NCBI GenBank assembly: GCA_017472665.1
Contig: JAFUOS010000005.1
Location: 1 to 34,551 of the forward strand
DNA from: Tyzzerella sp.
Lineage (GTDB): Bacteria; Bacillota; Clostridia; Lachnospirales; Lachnospiraceae
Length of the DNA: 34,551 nt
Reading direction: 5' to 3'
The notes under the pieces: model-generated
Database searches by the model: none
Seen by the model: only the letters and a program-made list of their open reading frames with translations
What the model was told of the DNA's origin: nothing
Position numbers and translations under genes: made by a program
In this document: positions 8,816 through 17,089 of the stretch, piece after piece
Position numbering within the stretch: position 1 is the first letter of the stretch
Layout: every line of letters begins with the position of its first letter

Positions 8816-9748
8816 TTATTTGTCTTTGCCAACTTCTACAAGTGACTTTGCCAAGCCTGCAATTCCCTGAATCTCAGATGGAATAATAATCTTTGTCGCA
8901 TTTCCGTCTGCTGCTTTTTCAAATGCTTCCAAGCTCTTAATCGTGAGAACTGCTTCATCAGCCCCAGCTTCACGAAGGAAGCGGATACCATCCGCATTTG
9001 CCTGCTGCACTTTAAGAATCGCTTCTGCTTCACCTTCTGCCTCGCGGATACGTTTCTCTTTTTCTGCTTCTGCACGAAGAATTGCAGATTGTTTTTCTGC
9101 TTCTGCTTCCAGAATCACAGACTCTTTATGACCTTCTGCCACAAGAATCGTCGATTTCTTTTCTCCTTCTGCACGGAGAATTGCTTCACGGCGTTCACGT
9201 TCTGCTTTCATCTGTTTTTCCATTGCATCACGAATTGCTGCAGGTGGAATAATATTCTTTAATTCAACACGGTTGACTTTGATGCCCCATGGGTCAGTCG
9301 CAACATCAAGAGATGCTCTCATCTTTGTATTAATCGTTTCTCTGGATGTCAATGTCTGGTCTAATTCCAAATCACCGATAATGTTACGGAGTGTAGTAGC
9401 TGTTAAGTTTTCGATTGCCATGATTGGGTTTGCTACACCATAGCAGAACAACTTTGGATCTGTAATCTGATAGAATACGACAGTATCAATCTGCATCGTA
9501 ACGTTATCTTTTGTAATGACCGGCTGTGGAGGGAAATCAACAACCTGCTCCTTTAAGTCTACTCTTCTTGCTACTCTATCGATAATTGGAACTTTAAAAT
9601 GAAGTCCAACACCCCATGTATCCTGATAAGCGCCCAGTCTTTCAACAACCAGCGCCTGTGCCTGTGGAACAATTTTTACGCAGGAAAGCACCAACCCTAC
9701 AATAAGCACCACAATAATAACTGCTAACACCTGAACTAAACTAACCAT
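8816..9748 (-). CDS. SPFH/band 7 domain membrane protein (stomatin/QmcA-like)
   Basis: A 310-residue protein with one N-terminal transmembrane anchor (about 6-26) and an SPFH domain starting at VPQAQALVVERLGAYQDTWG. The ring-forming core contains DFPPQPVITKDNVTMQIDTV and PWGIKVNRVELKNIIPP. A long charged Ala/Glu-rich coiled coil follows (about 180-260, repeats of RAEGE/EAEAEKQ), then a hydrophobic tail. SPFH proteins form large oligomers that organise membrane microdomains. It is 3 bp downstream of an NfeD gene, the usual partner of this family. Confidence 0.93.
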   Translation of the reverse strand: MVSLVQVLAVIIVVLIVGLVLSCVKIVPQAQALVVERLGAYQDTWGVGLHFKVPIIDRVARRVDLKEQVVDFPPQPVITKDNVTMQIDTVVFYQITDPKLFCYGVANPIMAIENLTATTLRNIIGDLELDQTLTSRETINTKMRASLDVATDPWGIKVNRVELKNIIPPAAIRDAMEKQMKAERERREAILRAEGEKKSTILVAEGHKESVILEAEAEKQSAILRAEAEKEKRIREAEGEAEAILKVQQANADGIRFLREAGADEAVLTIKSLEAFEKAADGNATKIIIPSEIQGIAGLAKSLVEVGKDK

Positions 9749-9751
9749 ACC

Positions 9752-10183
9752 TTATACCTCCTCTTTTTCCACTATGAGTTTTACGCCCTGAATTCCTTTG
9801 ATGGAAACAACCGTATTTACTTCAATCCGGTCTGATTCTTCCGTCTTTGCTGACCATTCCATTCCGTTCACTTCTACTCTTCCAGTTGCCTGAAGTGTAT
9901 TAATCTCTTCCAGCACAACCGCTTTCTGTCCAATCAGGCTCTCCGCATTGGTCTTCTGACGCTCTTGATTAAAATACTTCATCGCAATCGGCCTTGTAAG
10001 AACCAGTAGTATAATCGAAACGGCAAGGAAAATAATCACCTGCACAGGAACTCCAAATCCAATGAATGCTGCAAGAAATGCTACAAGTGCTCCCGCCGCA
10101 AACCATATCGTCGTCAGTCCTAATGTGGCAATCTCGATCACTAAAAGAGCTACAAACACAATTAACCAAAAAATCATTTCCAT
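9752..10183 (-). CDS. NfeD family membrane protein
   Basis: A 143-residue short NfeD: three to four hydrophobic helices in residues 1-75 (IFWLIVFVALLVIEIATLGL, ALVAFLAAFIGFGVPVQVII), then a C-terminal OB-fold of about 60 residues (IGQKAVVLEEINTLQATGRV, VVSIKGIQGVKLIVEKE). The ClpP-like serine protease domain of long NfeD proteins is absent. It is paired with the SPFH gene, and the two products are thought to act together in membrane organisation. Confidence 0.92.
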   Translation of the reverse strand: MEMIFWLIVFVALLVIEIATLGLTTIWFAAGALVAFLAAFIGFGVPVQVIIFLAVSIILLVLTRPIAMKYFNQERQKTNAESLIGQKAVVLEEINTLQATGRVEVNGMEWSAKTEESDRIEVNTVVSIKGIQGVKLIVEKEEV

Positions 10184-10228
10184 AGAATCGCCTCTTTCTT
10201 AGCTGCTTTTTAGTATTTCTGTTTTTTT

Positions 10229-10257
10229 ATTTTACTATACTTTGTATCAAAATACAA
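10229..10257 (-). promoter_or_regulatory. promoter of the nfeD-SPFH operon
   Basis: TTGTAT (10252-10257) and TAAAAT (10229-10234) are 17 bp apart on the minus strand, about 45 bp upstream of the nfeD start. Confidence 0.55.
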
Positions 10258-10322
10258 CCGATATGACTAACCCTAAACCTTACATTATTGTTACGAAATT
10301 AATAGGTAAAAAGCAACCCGGT

Positions 10323-10345
10323 CAAAACCTTCACCGGAGGTTTTG
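10323..10345. repeat. short hairpin CAAAACCT/AGGTTTTG
   Basis: A perfect 8-bp inverted repeat with a 7-base loop in the space between the hydrolase terminator and the nfeD promoter. No T-run follows on either strand, so it is not an ordinary terminator. Function unknown. Confidence 0.4.
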
Positions 10346-10367
10346 TTGAGGTGCTAGAGTAAAAAAA

Positions 10368-10391
10368 GAGACGGATTTTTTCATCCGTCCC
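10368..10391 (-). terminator. intrinsic terminator of the cell-wall hydrolase gene
   Basis: Minus-strand stem GGGACGGAT/ATCCGTCTC with a GAAAAA loop and a following run of seven T. It lies about 60 bp after the hydrolase stop codon. Confidence 0.85.
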
Positions 10392-10448
10392 TTTCAAATA
10401 CTCCCTTTTTCATGAATGTCTCCATAAAATTTTTCACAGGAAATTCTC

Positions 10449-11246
10449 TTAGTGGAAATAATGATCTCCAAGCTTGAAGCTTCCATAACCTGTATTAAAA
10501 TACATTGCGTCTCCTACTGGACTTACTCCATTTAACGCGTCACGTGCTGCTTCATAACATGAACTTGGAATCTTTCCAGAAGCCAACACACGGTTAAGTT
10601 TTCCTGTCATAGCTGGTGTAAATTGCCCTCTCTGGTAGATTACTTCCTTGATTGTGTTAGGATAGCGTCCGCTTTCTACACGATTCATAACAACCGCACC
10701 TACTGCAACCTTTCCATCATATGGCTGATTACCTGCCTCGCAAAAGATAAGTGCTGCTAATAATTTTTCTGTTTCTAAATCTTCAAATGTGCGTGCAACG
10801 CTTGTTCCGTTTGCACATGTCACTTCTGCTCTCACAACTGCTGCTGTTCCAGTTAAAAGTGACTCATTTCTTACGTAACCTGTAACTGAACCAGAAGAAA
10901 CTTTTGTCCATTCTGCTCCTTCTTCTTCCACAGTTACAACTGTGTTACTGTACATAATTCCTACTACGGTACTTTCTTCTGACATTTCTGCAAAAATGTT
11001 CATTTGACTGTCGGTGTTTGCCAATGCCTTTCCACACCATTCTTGTGTATTTACTGCCATACTCGCCATCGCTGGAAGTTGTTCCCAAGTTGCTGCAAGT
11101 GGTGACATCTTAGTTTCATAATTTGTTGTTGCAATCGCCTGAGCTTCAGATTGTGGATCAGCAGCCAAAGCTTCAAACTCTGCCGTAAAAACAAGACAGC
11201 CTGCAACTAAGAGACTTACAATCCCTCTCTTTTTCCCAAAAAACAT
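10449..11246 (-). CDS. secreted SH3 / SleB-type cell wall hydrolase
   Basis: A 265-residue secreted protein. Residues 1-28 form a signal peptide (KKRGIVSLLVAGCLVFTAEF, cut after ALA-A). Residues about 70-125 are a bacterial SH3-like domain (NIFAEMSEESTVVGIMYSNT, WTKVSSGSVTGYVRNESLL). The C-terminal 120 residues are a SleB-type hydrolase domain with the Glu in ALIFCEAGNQPYDGKVAVGA followed by RYPNTIKEVIYQRGQFTPA. SleB enzymes are lytic transglycosylases acting on spore cortex or cell wall peptidoglycan; an SH3-bearing form without a spore-coat context could serve vegetative wall turnover. AGGAGG lies 5 bp before the ATG. It is monocistronic with a striking promoter. Confidence 0.92.
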   Translation of the reverse strand: MFFGKKRGIVSLLVAGCLVFTAEFEALAADPQSEAQAIATTNYETKMSPLAATWEQLPAMASMAVNTQEWCGKALANTDSQMNIFAEMSEESTVVGIMYSNTVVTVEEEGAEWTKVSSGSVTGYVRNESLLTGTAAVVRAEVTCANGTSVARTFEDLETEKLLAALIFCEAGNQPYDGKVAVGAVVMNRVESGRYPNTIKEVIYQRGQFTPAMTGKLNRVLASGKIPSSCYEAARDALNGVSPVGDAMYFNTGYGSFKLGDHYFH

Positions 11247-11579
11247 AATTACCTCCTAAATTTGTTGTAACAATTGAGTATCTATTACAACATTATACTC
11301 ATTTAATTCTTTTTTATTACAAAATGTTACGTAATTGTTACAACTCCTTGTTGCATTTGGCATACTACCATTAATTTTTTGATACGTCAACCCCTTTTTT
11401 TCTTTTTTTTGCTTATTTTTGTATTTATTTTAATACAATTTACCATTTTTATCCTTTTTTGACATTCTGTAAATTTTTAAGTTTCTTTTCATTTCTGTGA
11501 GATATTGCATTTTGTAACCTAATTTAATCGTGTATTGAGCACTAACACGTATAAAAAGCGTATAAAAAGAAGAAGAGGC
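11247..11579. other. AT-rich intergenic region upstream of the hydrolase gene
   Basis: Apart from the promoter and its repeats, this 333-bp stretch holds the long inverted repeat GTTGTAACAATT...AATTGTTACAAC (about 11267-11343), which brackets the promoter, and long T-runs at 11390-11460. No ORF with a ribosome site was found on either strand. Confidence 0.5.
11292..11342 (-). promoter_or_regulatory. hydrolase promoter with WalR/PhoB-like direct repeats
   Basis: Upstream of the hydrolase the minus strand reads TGTAAC-N5-CGTAAC-N4-TGTAAT (11337-11342, 11326-11331, 11316-11321), three hexamers 11 and 10 bp apart. The last overlaps a weak -35, and 18 bp further on is a good -10 TATAAT (11292-11297). 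This arrangement is typical of activation by an OmpR-family regulator, and TGTAAN-N5-TGTAAN is close to the known WalR box that governs wall hydrolases in Firmicutes. Confidence 0.6.
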
Positions 11580-11590
11580 TTACCGCCTCT
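11574..11590 (-). terminator. intrinsic terminator overlapping the RNA methyltransferase stop codon
   Basis: AGAGGC/GCCTCT stem with a five-base loop that contains the TAA stop codon, followed on the minus strand by TTCTTCTTTTTA. Using the stop codon as loop is compact but not rare in this group. Confidence 0.65.
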
Positions 11591-12353
11591 GGCGATAAAC
11601 CTCAAACATTAATATCGAAGCAGCAATTGCAGCATTGAGTGACTCCACCTGCCCCTGCATCGGAATTTGTACCCAGACATCCGCCGCATTGGCAACCTCC
11701 TTGCGCAAACCATTGCCTTCATTCCCAATCAAAATAGCCGTTCCAAATTGATAATCCTCTTTGTCATAAGAATTCTTCCCATCTAGATGCGCCGCATATG
11801 ATTTGATTCCTCTTTCTCTAAAAATTTGTAACAATTCCAACAAATCTTCCACATAAATGACTGGCATCCTGTAAATCGAGCCCATCGTAGAGCGAATTGT
11901 CTTTGGATTGTAAATATCCACACTCTCTTTACTCAGAAATACCGCGTTGACTCCAGCTCCTTCTGCTGTTCTGACAATAGTTCCCAAATTTCCTGGATCC
12001 TGCAGATTATCTAGCACCATAAAATGCGGATTTTCCAGATTCAAAAGTTCCTCTATATCATACTTTTTCTGTTTTACCACACACAAAATTCCTTGTGGAG
12101 TCTTCGTGTCAGACACATGCGAAAACACAGAATCTGTCAGAATTTCCACCGAAAAACGCTCCAATTTTAAATCCTGTTTCTTCTTATTATAAAGCGACTC
12201 AGAAATATACACTTTTTCGACACGTTCTTCCGGCACTTCCGAAAACATCCGAAGCCCTTCTACGAGAAATACATTTTCCTCATTTCTCACCTTACTTTTC
12301 TTCTGTAATTGAAGCAATTTTTTCACCTGTGGATTGCTCGTACTCGTAATCAT
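11580..12353 (-). CDS. SpoU/TrmH family RNA 2'-O-methyltransferase
   Basis: A 257-residue SPOUT methyltransferase that uses S-adenosylmethionine to methylate ribose in rRNA or tRNA; the exact target cannot be read from sequence. The N-terminal substrate-binding part begins MITSTSNPQVKKLLQLQKKS and contains EGLRMFSEV. The three SpoU motifs are present: VLDNLQDPGNLGTIVRTAEG, TAILIGNEGNGLRKEV and VQIPMQGQVESLNAAIAASI, the last two forming the trefoil knot. It follows the two-component genes with a 74-bp gap that holds a possible gene remnant. Confidence 0.93.
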   Translation of the reverse strand: MITSTSNPQVKKLLQLQKKSKVRNEENVFLVEGLRMFSEVPEERVEKVYISESLYNKKKQDLKLERFSVEILTDSVFSHVSDTKTPQGILCVVKQKKYDIEELLNLENPHFMVLDNLQDPGNLGTIVRTAEGAGVNAVFLSKESVDIYNPKTIRSTMGSIYRMPVIYVEDLLELLQIFRERGIKSYAAHLDGKNSYDKEDYQFGTAILIGNEGNGLRKEVANAADVWVQIPMQGQVESLNAAIAASILMFEVYRQRR

Positions 12354-12359
12354 TTTTCT

Positions 12360-12433
12360 CTATTCCTTCTCTAATTTTTCCAATGCTTTGTTGGAACCAA
12401 CCAAAATCACAATCGATTTTTCGGCCGTTACAC
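12360..12433 (-). pseudogene. possible remnant of a TrkA/RCK C-terminal domain
   Basis: In the short gap between the response regulator and the methyltransferase, one minus-strand frame reads TAEKSIVILVGSNKALEKLE before a TAG stop. This looks like the last strand and helix of an RCK_C (TrkA C-terminal) domain. A stop codon closes the frame immediately upstream, so at most about 20 residues remain. The match is by eye and short; it may be chance. Confidence 0.25.
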
Positions 12434-13117
12434 TTTAAATCTGTAACCCACTCCCCAGATCGTTTCAATATATTGTGGCTTTGAAGTATCAAATTCAATC
12501 TTTTCACGAATCTTCTTGATATGCACCGTAACCGTTGCAATATCTCCAATGGACTCCATATCCCAGATTTCACTAAACAGTTCATCCTTTGTATACACGT
12601 GATTTGGATGGGATGCGAGGAATGTCAGTAAATCAAATTCTTTCGTTGTAAACGTTTTTTCTTCTCCATTCACCCAAACACGTCTTGCAGTCGTGTCGAT
12701 TTTGATTCCACGAATCTCAATCACTTTATTTTCTTCTACAACACTTCCGATTAATCTCTCGTATCTTGCCATGTGTGCTTTGACTCTGGCAACCAATTCA
12801 CTTGGACTGAATGGTTTTGTCATATAATCATCTGCCCCAAGTCCAAGGCCTCTGATTTTGTCGATGTCATCTTTCTTCGCAGACACCATAATAATCGGTG
12901 TATTCTTTTCTGCGCGCACCTGACGGCAGATTTCAAATCCATCCACGCCTGGAAGCATCAAGTCTAAAATAACCAAATCATAATCCACACTCAGGGCTTT
13001 TTCCAATCCTGTTTTTCCATCGTTTGCGACTTCCACTTCGAAGCCGCTTAACTCTAAATAGTCCTTCTCCAAATCCGCAATCGCTGCTTCATCTTCTACA
13101 ATTAAAATCTTACTCAT
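12428..13117 (-). CDS. OmpR/PhoB-family response regulator
   Basis: A 229-residue response regulator. The receiver domain carries the acidic pocket (EDE at 8-10), the phosphoacceptor Asp52 in LVILDLMLPGVDGFE and Lys101 in the TKPF motif. The C-terminal winged helix (about 130-229; KTFTTKEFDLLTFLASHPNH, VHIKKIREKIE, ETIWGVGYRFKV) binds direct-repeat DNA. Its start overlaps the kinase stop by 8 bp. Its target is unknown, but the hydrolase promoter 1.1 kb downstream carries OmpR-type direct repeats. Confidence 0.94.
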   Translation of the reverse strand: MSKILIVEDEAAIADLEKDYLELSGFEVEVANDGKTGLEKALSVDYDLVILDLMLPGVDGFEICRQVRAEKNTPIIMVSAKKDDIDKIRGLGLGADDYMTKPFSPSELVARVKAHMARYERLIGSVVEENKVIEIRGIKIDTTARRVWVNGEEKTFTTKEFDLLTFLASHPNHVYTKDELFSEIWDMESIGDIATVTVHIKKIREKIEFDTSKPQYIETIWGVGYRFKV

Positions 13118-14606
13118 TTACTGGTACCTCCTGATATTTTCTAATTACAAAGTACATCACGGTTCCGGTTCCTTCTTTGCTGGTTGCCCAGATCTTACCG
13201 CCATGTTCTTCTACGATCTTCTTGACAATTGAAAGACCGATTCCACTGCCTCCGGTCGAAGAATTTCTGGAAGCATCTGTCCGATAGAAACGTTCAAAGA
13301 TATATGGCAGTTCCTTCGCTCCAATGCCTTTTCCATTGTCCTCAATTTCGACTTGAATAAAGTCTCCTACGTCTTTCACGCGGAGATTGACCTGACCTTT
13401 TGGTTTATCCATATATTTTGCAGAGTTTGAAACAATGTTGTTAATCACCCGCTTCAGCTGTTCTGCATCTGCAATGATTTTCACATCTCCCTCTACGTAA
13501 TTAACATAACTGAAATCAACTCCTCGCGATTCCAAATCCATTTGCAAATCTACCGCACAATCATCAAAATAGTCGCTTACCGATATGGTATTAAAATTGT
13601 ATGGAATGCGGTTGGAATCAATTTTTGAATACAATGTCAATTCATTGATCAACAGATCCATCTCATTTGCTTTATTATAAATGGTCTTGATGTAACGGTC
13701 CATCTTTTCAGGCGTATCTGCAACGCCATCCATGATACCTTCCACATACCCTTTAATCGCCGTAATCGGTGTTTTTAAATCATGTGAAATATTGCTAATC
13801 AGTTCTTTGCTGCGTTTATCATATTCTATTTTTTCGGAGGTAGTATCTCTCAAACGCATTCTCATTTCTTCAAAATCTCGGCAAAGCTGACCAATCTCAT
13901 CATCCGTCTCGACTTCCAGTTCAAAGTCAAGGTTACCCTCTTTGATGTTCTGGGTGGCAATCTTCATCCTGCCAAGTGGAATTGCCACTCCGCGGTAAAT
14001 CCAAATAATTAAGAGAGCCGCTGTAAGTGCAAGAATAACTACAATTGCCACAAGCATGTCTGTCACAAATTGGCTTACTTCCGGGATTGCCTGACTGACA
14101 TCCGTGATAATAAATGCGCTGCCTTTTAAACCTTCTGACGTCACGAAGTCTATCTGCTTAATCAACACTTGTAAACTTCCACCAACATACACTCCATTCT
14201 CTGAAGAAGAGTCATGATGTCCATATTCTGGAAGCTGTTCGTATACCTTCGCCGCTGTATCTGAATCCGAGCCCGAATAGACAACTTCTTGTTCCTCTCT
14301 TAAAATCAAGTAAGAATTCATCGTTCTCAGTTCCTGATTCACACTATCTAAATAAGTTATATCAGCAAATTTCTCCACTTGACGATTTGCTGTAATAGTC
14401 AATTGCTGATACGAGCTTTCCGTAACTTTACTTAGCATGCGGACTGGATTTGAAAAGCTTTCGTATGTAGCTCCTGTAATCCCATAATTCTTTTCAATTG
14501 TGCGGAGCTGCAATTGACTAAATGTAAAAATTACGGCAACTGATAACAGTAACGGCAAAATCGTAACGGTAATAAATGCTATGATTAAACGTGTTTTTAA
14601 TTTCAT
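13110..14606 (-). CDS. sensor histidine kinase with HAMP domain
   Basis: A 498-residue membrane kinase. TM1 is near residues 6-30, an extracellular sensor region spans about 31-182 and TM2 about 183-204, followed by a HAMP linker (PLGRMKIATQNIKEGNLDFE), HisKA with the phosphorylated His275 in SNISHDLKTPITAIKGY, and the ATPase domain with NNIVSNSAKY (N box), DNGKGIG (G1) and GGSGIGLSIVKKI (G2). I chose the ATG at 14606 because AAAGGTG lies 8 bp before it; the GTG three codons earlier is too close to the same site. It is translationally coupled to the response regulator. The signal is unknown. Confidence 0.93.
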   Translation of the reverse strand: MKLKTRLIIAFITVTILPLLLSVAVIFTFSQLQLRTIEKNYGITGATYESFSNPVRMLSKVTESSYQQLTITANRQVEKFADITYLDSVNQELRTMNSYLILREEQEVVYSGSDSDTAAKVYEQLPEYGHHDSSSENGVYVGGSLQVLIKQIDFVTSEGLKGSAFIITDVSQAIPEVSQFVTDMLVAIVVILALTAALLIIWIYRGVAIPLGRMKIATQNIKEGNLDFELEVETDDEIGQLCRDFEEMRMRLRDTTSEKIEYDKRSKELISNISHDLKTPITAIKGYVEGIMDGVADTPEKMDRYIKTIYNKANEMDLLINELTLYSKIDSNRIPYNFNTISVSDYFDDCAVDLQMDLESRGVDFSYVNYVEGDVKIIADAEQLKRVINNIVSNSAKYMDKPKGQVNLRVKDVGDFIQVEIEDNGKGIGAKELPYIFERFYRTDASRNSSTGGSGIGLSIVKKIVEEHGGKIWATSKEGTGTVMYFVIRKYQEVPVNE

Positions 14607-14720
14607 AAAATGCACACCTTTATTCTGTGTTTTGTCTTATTGTTTTACTCGCAATTTTACTGGCAGTAAAACGCAAGAGCCACTGCTCGTTGTTTATTTA
14701 AGTATTATAACACGACAAAA

Positions 14721-14741
14721 GGCGCATTACACGAATGCGCC
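14721..14741 (-). terminator. intrinsic terminator of metK
   Basis: Perfect stem GGCGCATT/AATGCGCC with a five-base loop, followed on the minus strand by TTTTGTCG, 28 bp after the metK stop codon. Confidence 0.8.
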
Positions 14742-14768
14742 TATAAATAATTATAAACTTTTTGTAAA

Positions 14769-15956
14769 TTATAAATATTTTTTCAAATCTTCTACCTTGT
14801 CTAATTTTTCCCAAGGCAAATCTAAATCATTGCGTCCAAAATGTCCGTAAGCTGCTGTCTGTTTGTAAATTGGACGGCGTAAATCTAACATTTTGATAAT
14901 TCCAGCTGGTCTTAAATCAAAGTTTTCTCTTACGATTTCCACCAATTTTTCTTCTGACAATTTACCTGTGCCAAATGTGTCAATCATAATTGATGTAGGC
15001 TGAGCTACACCGATTGCATATGATAACTGGATTTCACATTTGTCTGCAAGGCCTGCTGCAACAATATTCTTTGCTGCATAACGTGCTGCATAAGCTGCTG
15101 AGCGGTCTACCTTTGTGCAGTCTTTTCCAGAGAAAGCACCGCCGCCGTGACGAGCCATTCCACCGTATGTGTCTACGATAATCTTACGTCCTGTCAAACC
15201 GCTGTCTCCGTGTGGTCCACCGATTACGAAACGTCCTGTTGGGTTGATGAAGAATTTTGTATTTTCATCAATCAATTCTGCTGGCAGAACTGCGTCGAAA
15301 ACATATTTTTTTACGTCTTCATGAATTTGTTCTTGTGTTACATCTGGATCATGTTGTGTAGATAATACAACTGCATCCAATCTTGCTGGCTTGCCGTTTT
15401 CATCGTACTCAACCGTTACTTGAGATTTTCCGTCTGGACGAAGGTATGAAAGTGTACCATTCTTACGAACTTCTGTCAGTTTTCTTGTCAATTTGTGAGC
15501 AAGGGAAATTGGGTATGGCATCAATTCTTCTGTTTCATTTGATGCGTAACCAAACATCATACCTTGGTCTCCGGCACCGATTGCTTCGATTTCTTCTTCT
15601 GACATTTTATTTTCTTTTGCTTCTAATGCTTTATCTACGCCCATGGCAATGTCTGTAGATTGTTCATCAATTGCTGTAATTACGCCGCATGTGTGAGCGT
15701 CAAATCCGTATTTTCCTCTGTTGTATCCAATTTCATCTACGGTATCTCTTACGATTTTTTGAATATCAACATAGGCGTTTGTTGTGATTTCACCCATTAC
15801 TAATACTAAGCCTGTTGTGATCGCTGTCTCGCAGGCAACACGGCTCATTGGGTCTTGCTCTAACAATGCGTCCAATACGGCATCTGAAATCTGGTCACAG
15901 ATTTTATCTGGATGACCTTCGGTTACTGATTCTGAAGTAAATAATAATCTTTCCAT
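14769..15956 (-). CDS. metK: S-adenosylmethionine synthetase
   Basis: A 395-residue MetK, the normal length, which makes S-adenosylmethionine from methionine and ATP. Signatures include [20 protein letters not shown] at the N-terminus, [20 protein letters not shown], the P-loop-like [20 protein letters not shown] and [20 protein letters not shown]. It is a single-gene transcript between a SAM-I riboswitch and a terminator, so its product represses its own synthesis. Confidence 0.98.
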   Translation of the reverse strand: MERLLFTSESVTEGHPDKICDQISDAVLDALLEQDPMSRVACETAITTGLVLVMGEITTNAYVDIQKIVRDTVDEIGYNRGKYGFDAHTCGVITAIDEQSTDIAMGVDKALEAKENKMSEEEIEAIGAGDQGMMFGYASNETEELMPYPISLAHKLTRKLTEVRKNGTLSYLRPDGKSQVTVEYDENGKPARLDAVVLSTQHDPDVTQEQIHEDVKKYVFDAVLPAELIDENTKFFINPTGRFVIGGPHGDSGLTGRKIIVDTYGGMARHGGGAFSGKDCTKVDRSAAYAARYAAKNIVAAGLADKCEIQLSYAIGVAQPTSIMIDTFGTGKLSEEKLVEIVRENFDLRPAGIIKMLDLRRPIYKQTAAYGHFGRNDLDLPWEKLDKVEDLKKYL

Positions 15957-16062
15957 ATGTTCTTTCCTTTCTTTTTTTCTTTCTCTCGTTTGTCGTCTAT
16001 TTTCTTAAGCAGTTAATGGTTCATAATGTGGATTTTCATCTGCGCAAATCATTCCTTACTCG

Positions 16063-16091
16063 AAAAAACAGCCCGACAATATCGGACTGTT
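16063..16091 (-). terminator. regulatory terminator of the SAM-I riboswitch
   Basis: ACAGTCCGATATTGTCGGGCTGT followed by six T on the minus strand, about 20 bp after the aptamer. It is the expression platform that would form when SAM is bound and stop transcription before metK. Confidence 0.88.
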
Positions 16092-16112
16092 TTATATACT
16101 TATAACCCAATC

Positions 16113-16209
16113 CTCTTATTGTTCGATTGCTCGCTCAGGTTGGCACCTTCCGCATACGGGGTTGCCGTGGCTTCATAGATCCTTTTACCTCCACCACTCT
16201 GAATAAGAG
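16113..16209 (-). ncRNA. SAM-I (S-box) riboswitch aptamer
   Basis: On the minus strand the P1 arms CTCTTATT (16202-16209) and AATAAGAG (16113-16120) enclose the S-box core: CAGAGTGGTGGAGG, then ATGAAGCCACGGCAACC and AAGGTGCCAACCTGAGCGAG. The conserved GGCAACC and GGTGCCAA segments and the position before metK leave little doubt. The aptamer senses S-adenosylmethionine. Confidence 0.95.
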
Positions 16210-16243
16210 AAAGTTTTCTTTGTTTAATTTTGTTACGTTGTAG

Positions 16244-16272
16244 ATAGTATCATTAATTTCCATACTCGTCAA
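16244..16272 (-). promoter_or_regulatory. promoter of the SAM riboswitch-metK transcript
   Basis: TTGACG (16267-16272) and TACTAT (16244-16249), 17 bp apart on the minus strand, about 35 bp before the aptamer. Confidence 0.7.
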
Positions 16273-16312
16273 GTGGATTCTGCACTTTTCTAAATTTTAG
16301 TCCTTGTGAAAA

Positions 16313-16687
16313 TTACTCCACGCTCTTCAAGGCCTCGACCATGTTAATCTTATCCAGTGTTCTGTTGGTAATCACATTTACAATCAGTGCAAAAATCAGC
16401 GTAATCGGGGCTTCCACTTCCGTCAAGTCCAGATTCTGCAAAGTCACCGTATCGCCTTCTTCAAATTCCAGCATCTTTGCTGCATTCCGCGTCACGAAAA
16501 TCTCTCCGCTGGTTGGCGTGTCCATTCCTCCTAAAATATTGAGTGCTGTCGTCTTACCTGCCCTAAGGAGCCTAAGATTACAGCAAGTTCGCCTTTTTCA
16601 ACACAAAAAGAAGCGTCATCCAGTGCCTTGATGATGTTTCCCCGTCTTATATTCCTTTGTGATGTGATTGAATTCGATATATGACAT
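16313..16687 (-). pseudogene. decayed MacB/FtsX-type ABC transporter (ATPase start fused to permease end)
   Basis: From the ATG at 16687 (ribosome site GGGAGGATG) the sequence starts like an ABC ATPase (MSYIEFNHITKEYKTGK), shifts frame, then shows LDDASFCVEKGELAVIL and a damaged Walker A region with KTTALNILGGMDTPTSGEIF. This runs directly into permease-type sequence (MLEFEEGDTVTLQNLD) and ends with the typical FtsX permease tail NRTLDKINMVEALKSVE. Most of both genes is missing. It resembles the intact ATPase/permease pair at 24950-27925, whose ends read RKNRKIDMVEALKGAE and [16 protein letters not shown]. Confidence 0.8.
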
Positions 16688-16768
16688 TTACATCCTCCCT
16701 GAATTTTGAAACGATTTGTTACATAATTTTAGTACAACACGTTATTATTTATTTTATCATGCCTCATA

Positions 16769-17080
16769 TCAGAATACCATTAAATCTCCATAAACAAATT
16801 TTCTTTTAATCATACAAAACAAGCTTTTTGTATATACTAAATATTTCCAAAGAATTCTATCTGAAAATTTCTTCATAAACATATCCAGCGAAGTATGTGT
16901 CTTGTATCCAGAAGATTTAACCTCCATTGGACACACTTTATTTTTTCTTGCCAGTAGAAAATCAATCTCATAATTATGTCTGGAAGTCTCGTTCATAAAG
17001 GTATGGTAAACATAAGCAACCCCCAGTGCGAAACAAAATCGCATTTTTTATTTTCATAGTTTTCTGCAAAATCGCAACTT
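16769..17080 (-). pseudogene. 3' fragment of an AAA/DUF4143 ATPase gene
   Basis: The minus strand encodes HTFMNETSRHNYEIDFLLAR then VCPMEVKSSGYKTHTSLDMF, the PD-(D/E)XK-like end of AAA/DUF4143 proteins (Asp in EIDFLL, Glu-x-Lys in MEVKSS). Just upstream, in another frame, lies CDFAENYENKKCDFVSHWG, which looks like the FAENYV segment that normally precedes it. A frameshift and loss of the N-terminal ATPase show that it is dead. It ends near the 3' end of the DUF4430 gene, which may have been joined to it by a deletion. Confidence 0.7.
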
Positions 17081-17089
17081 TTTAAATAC

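Noticed and set aside
10323-10345. Hairpin as a terminator
   Set aside because: No T-run follows on either strand, and a strong terminator already lies next to it.
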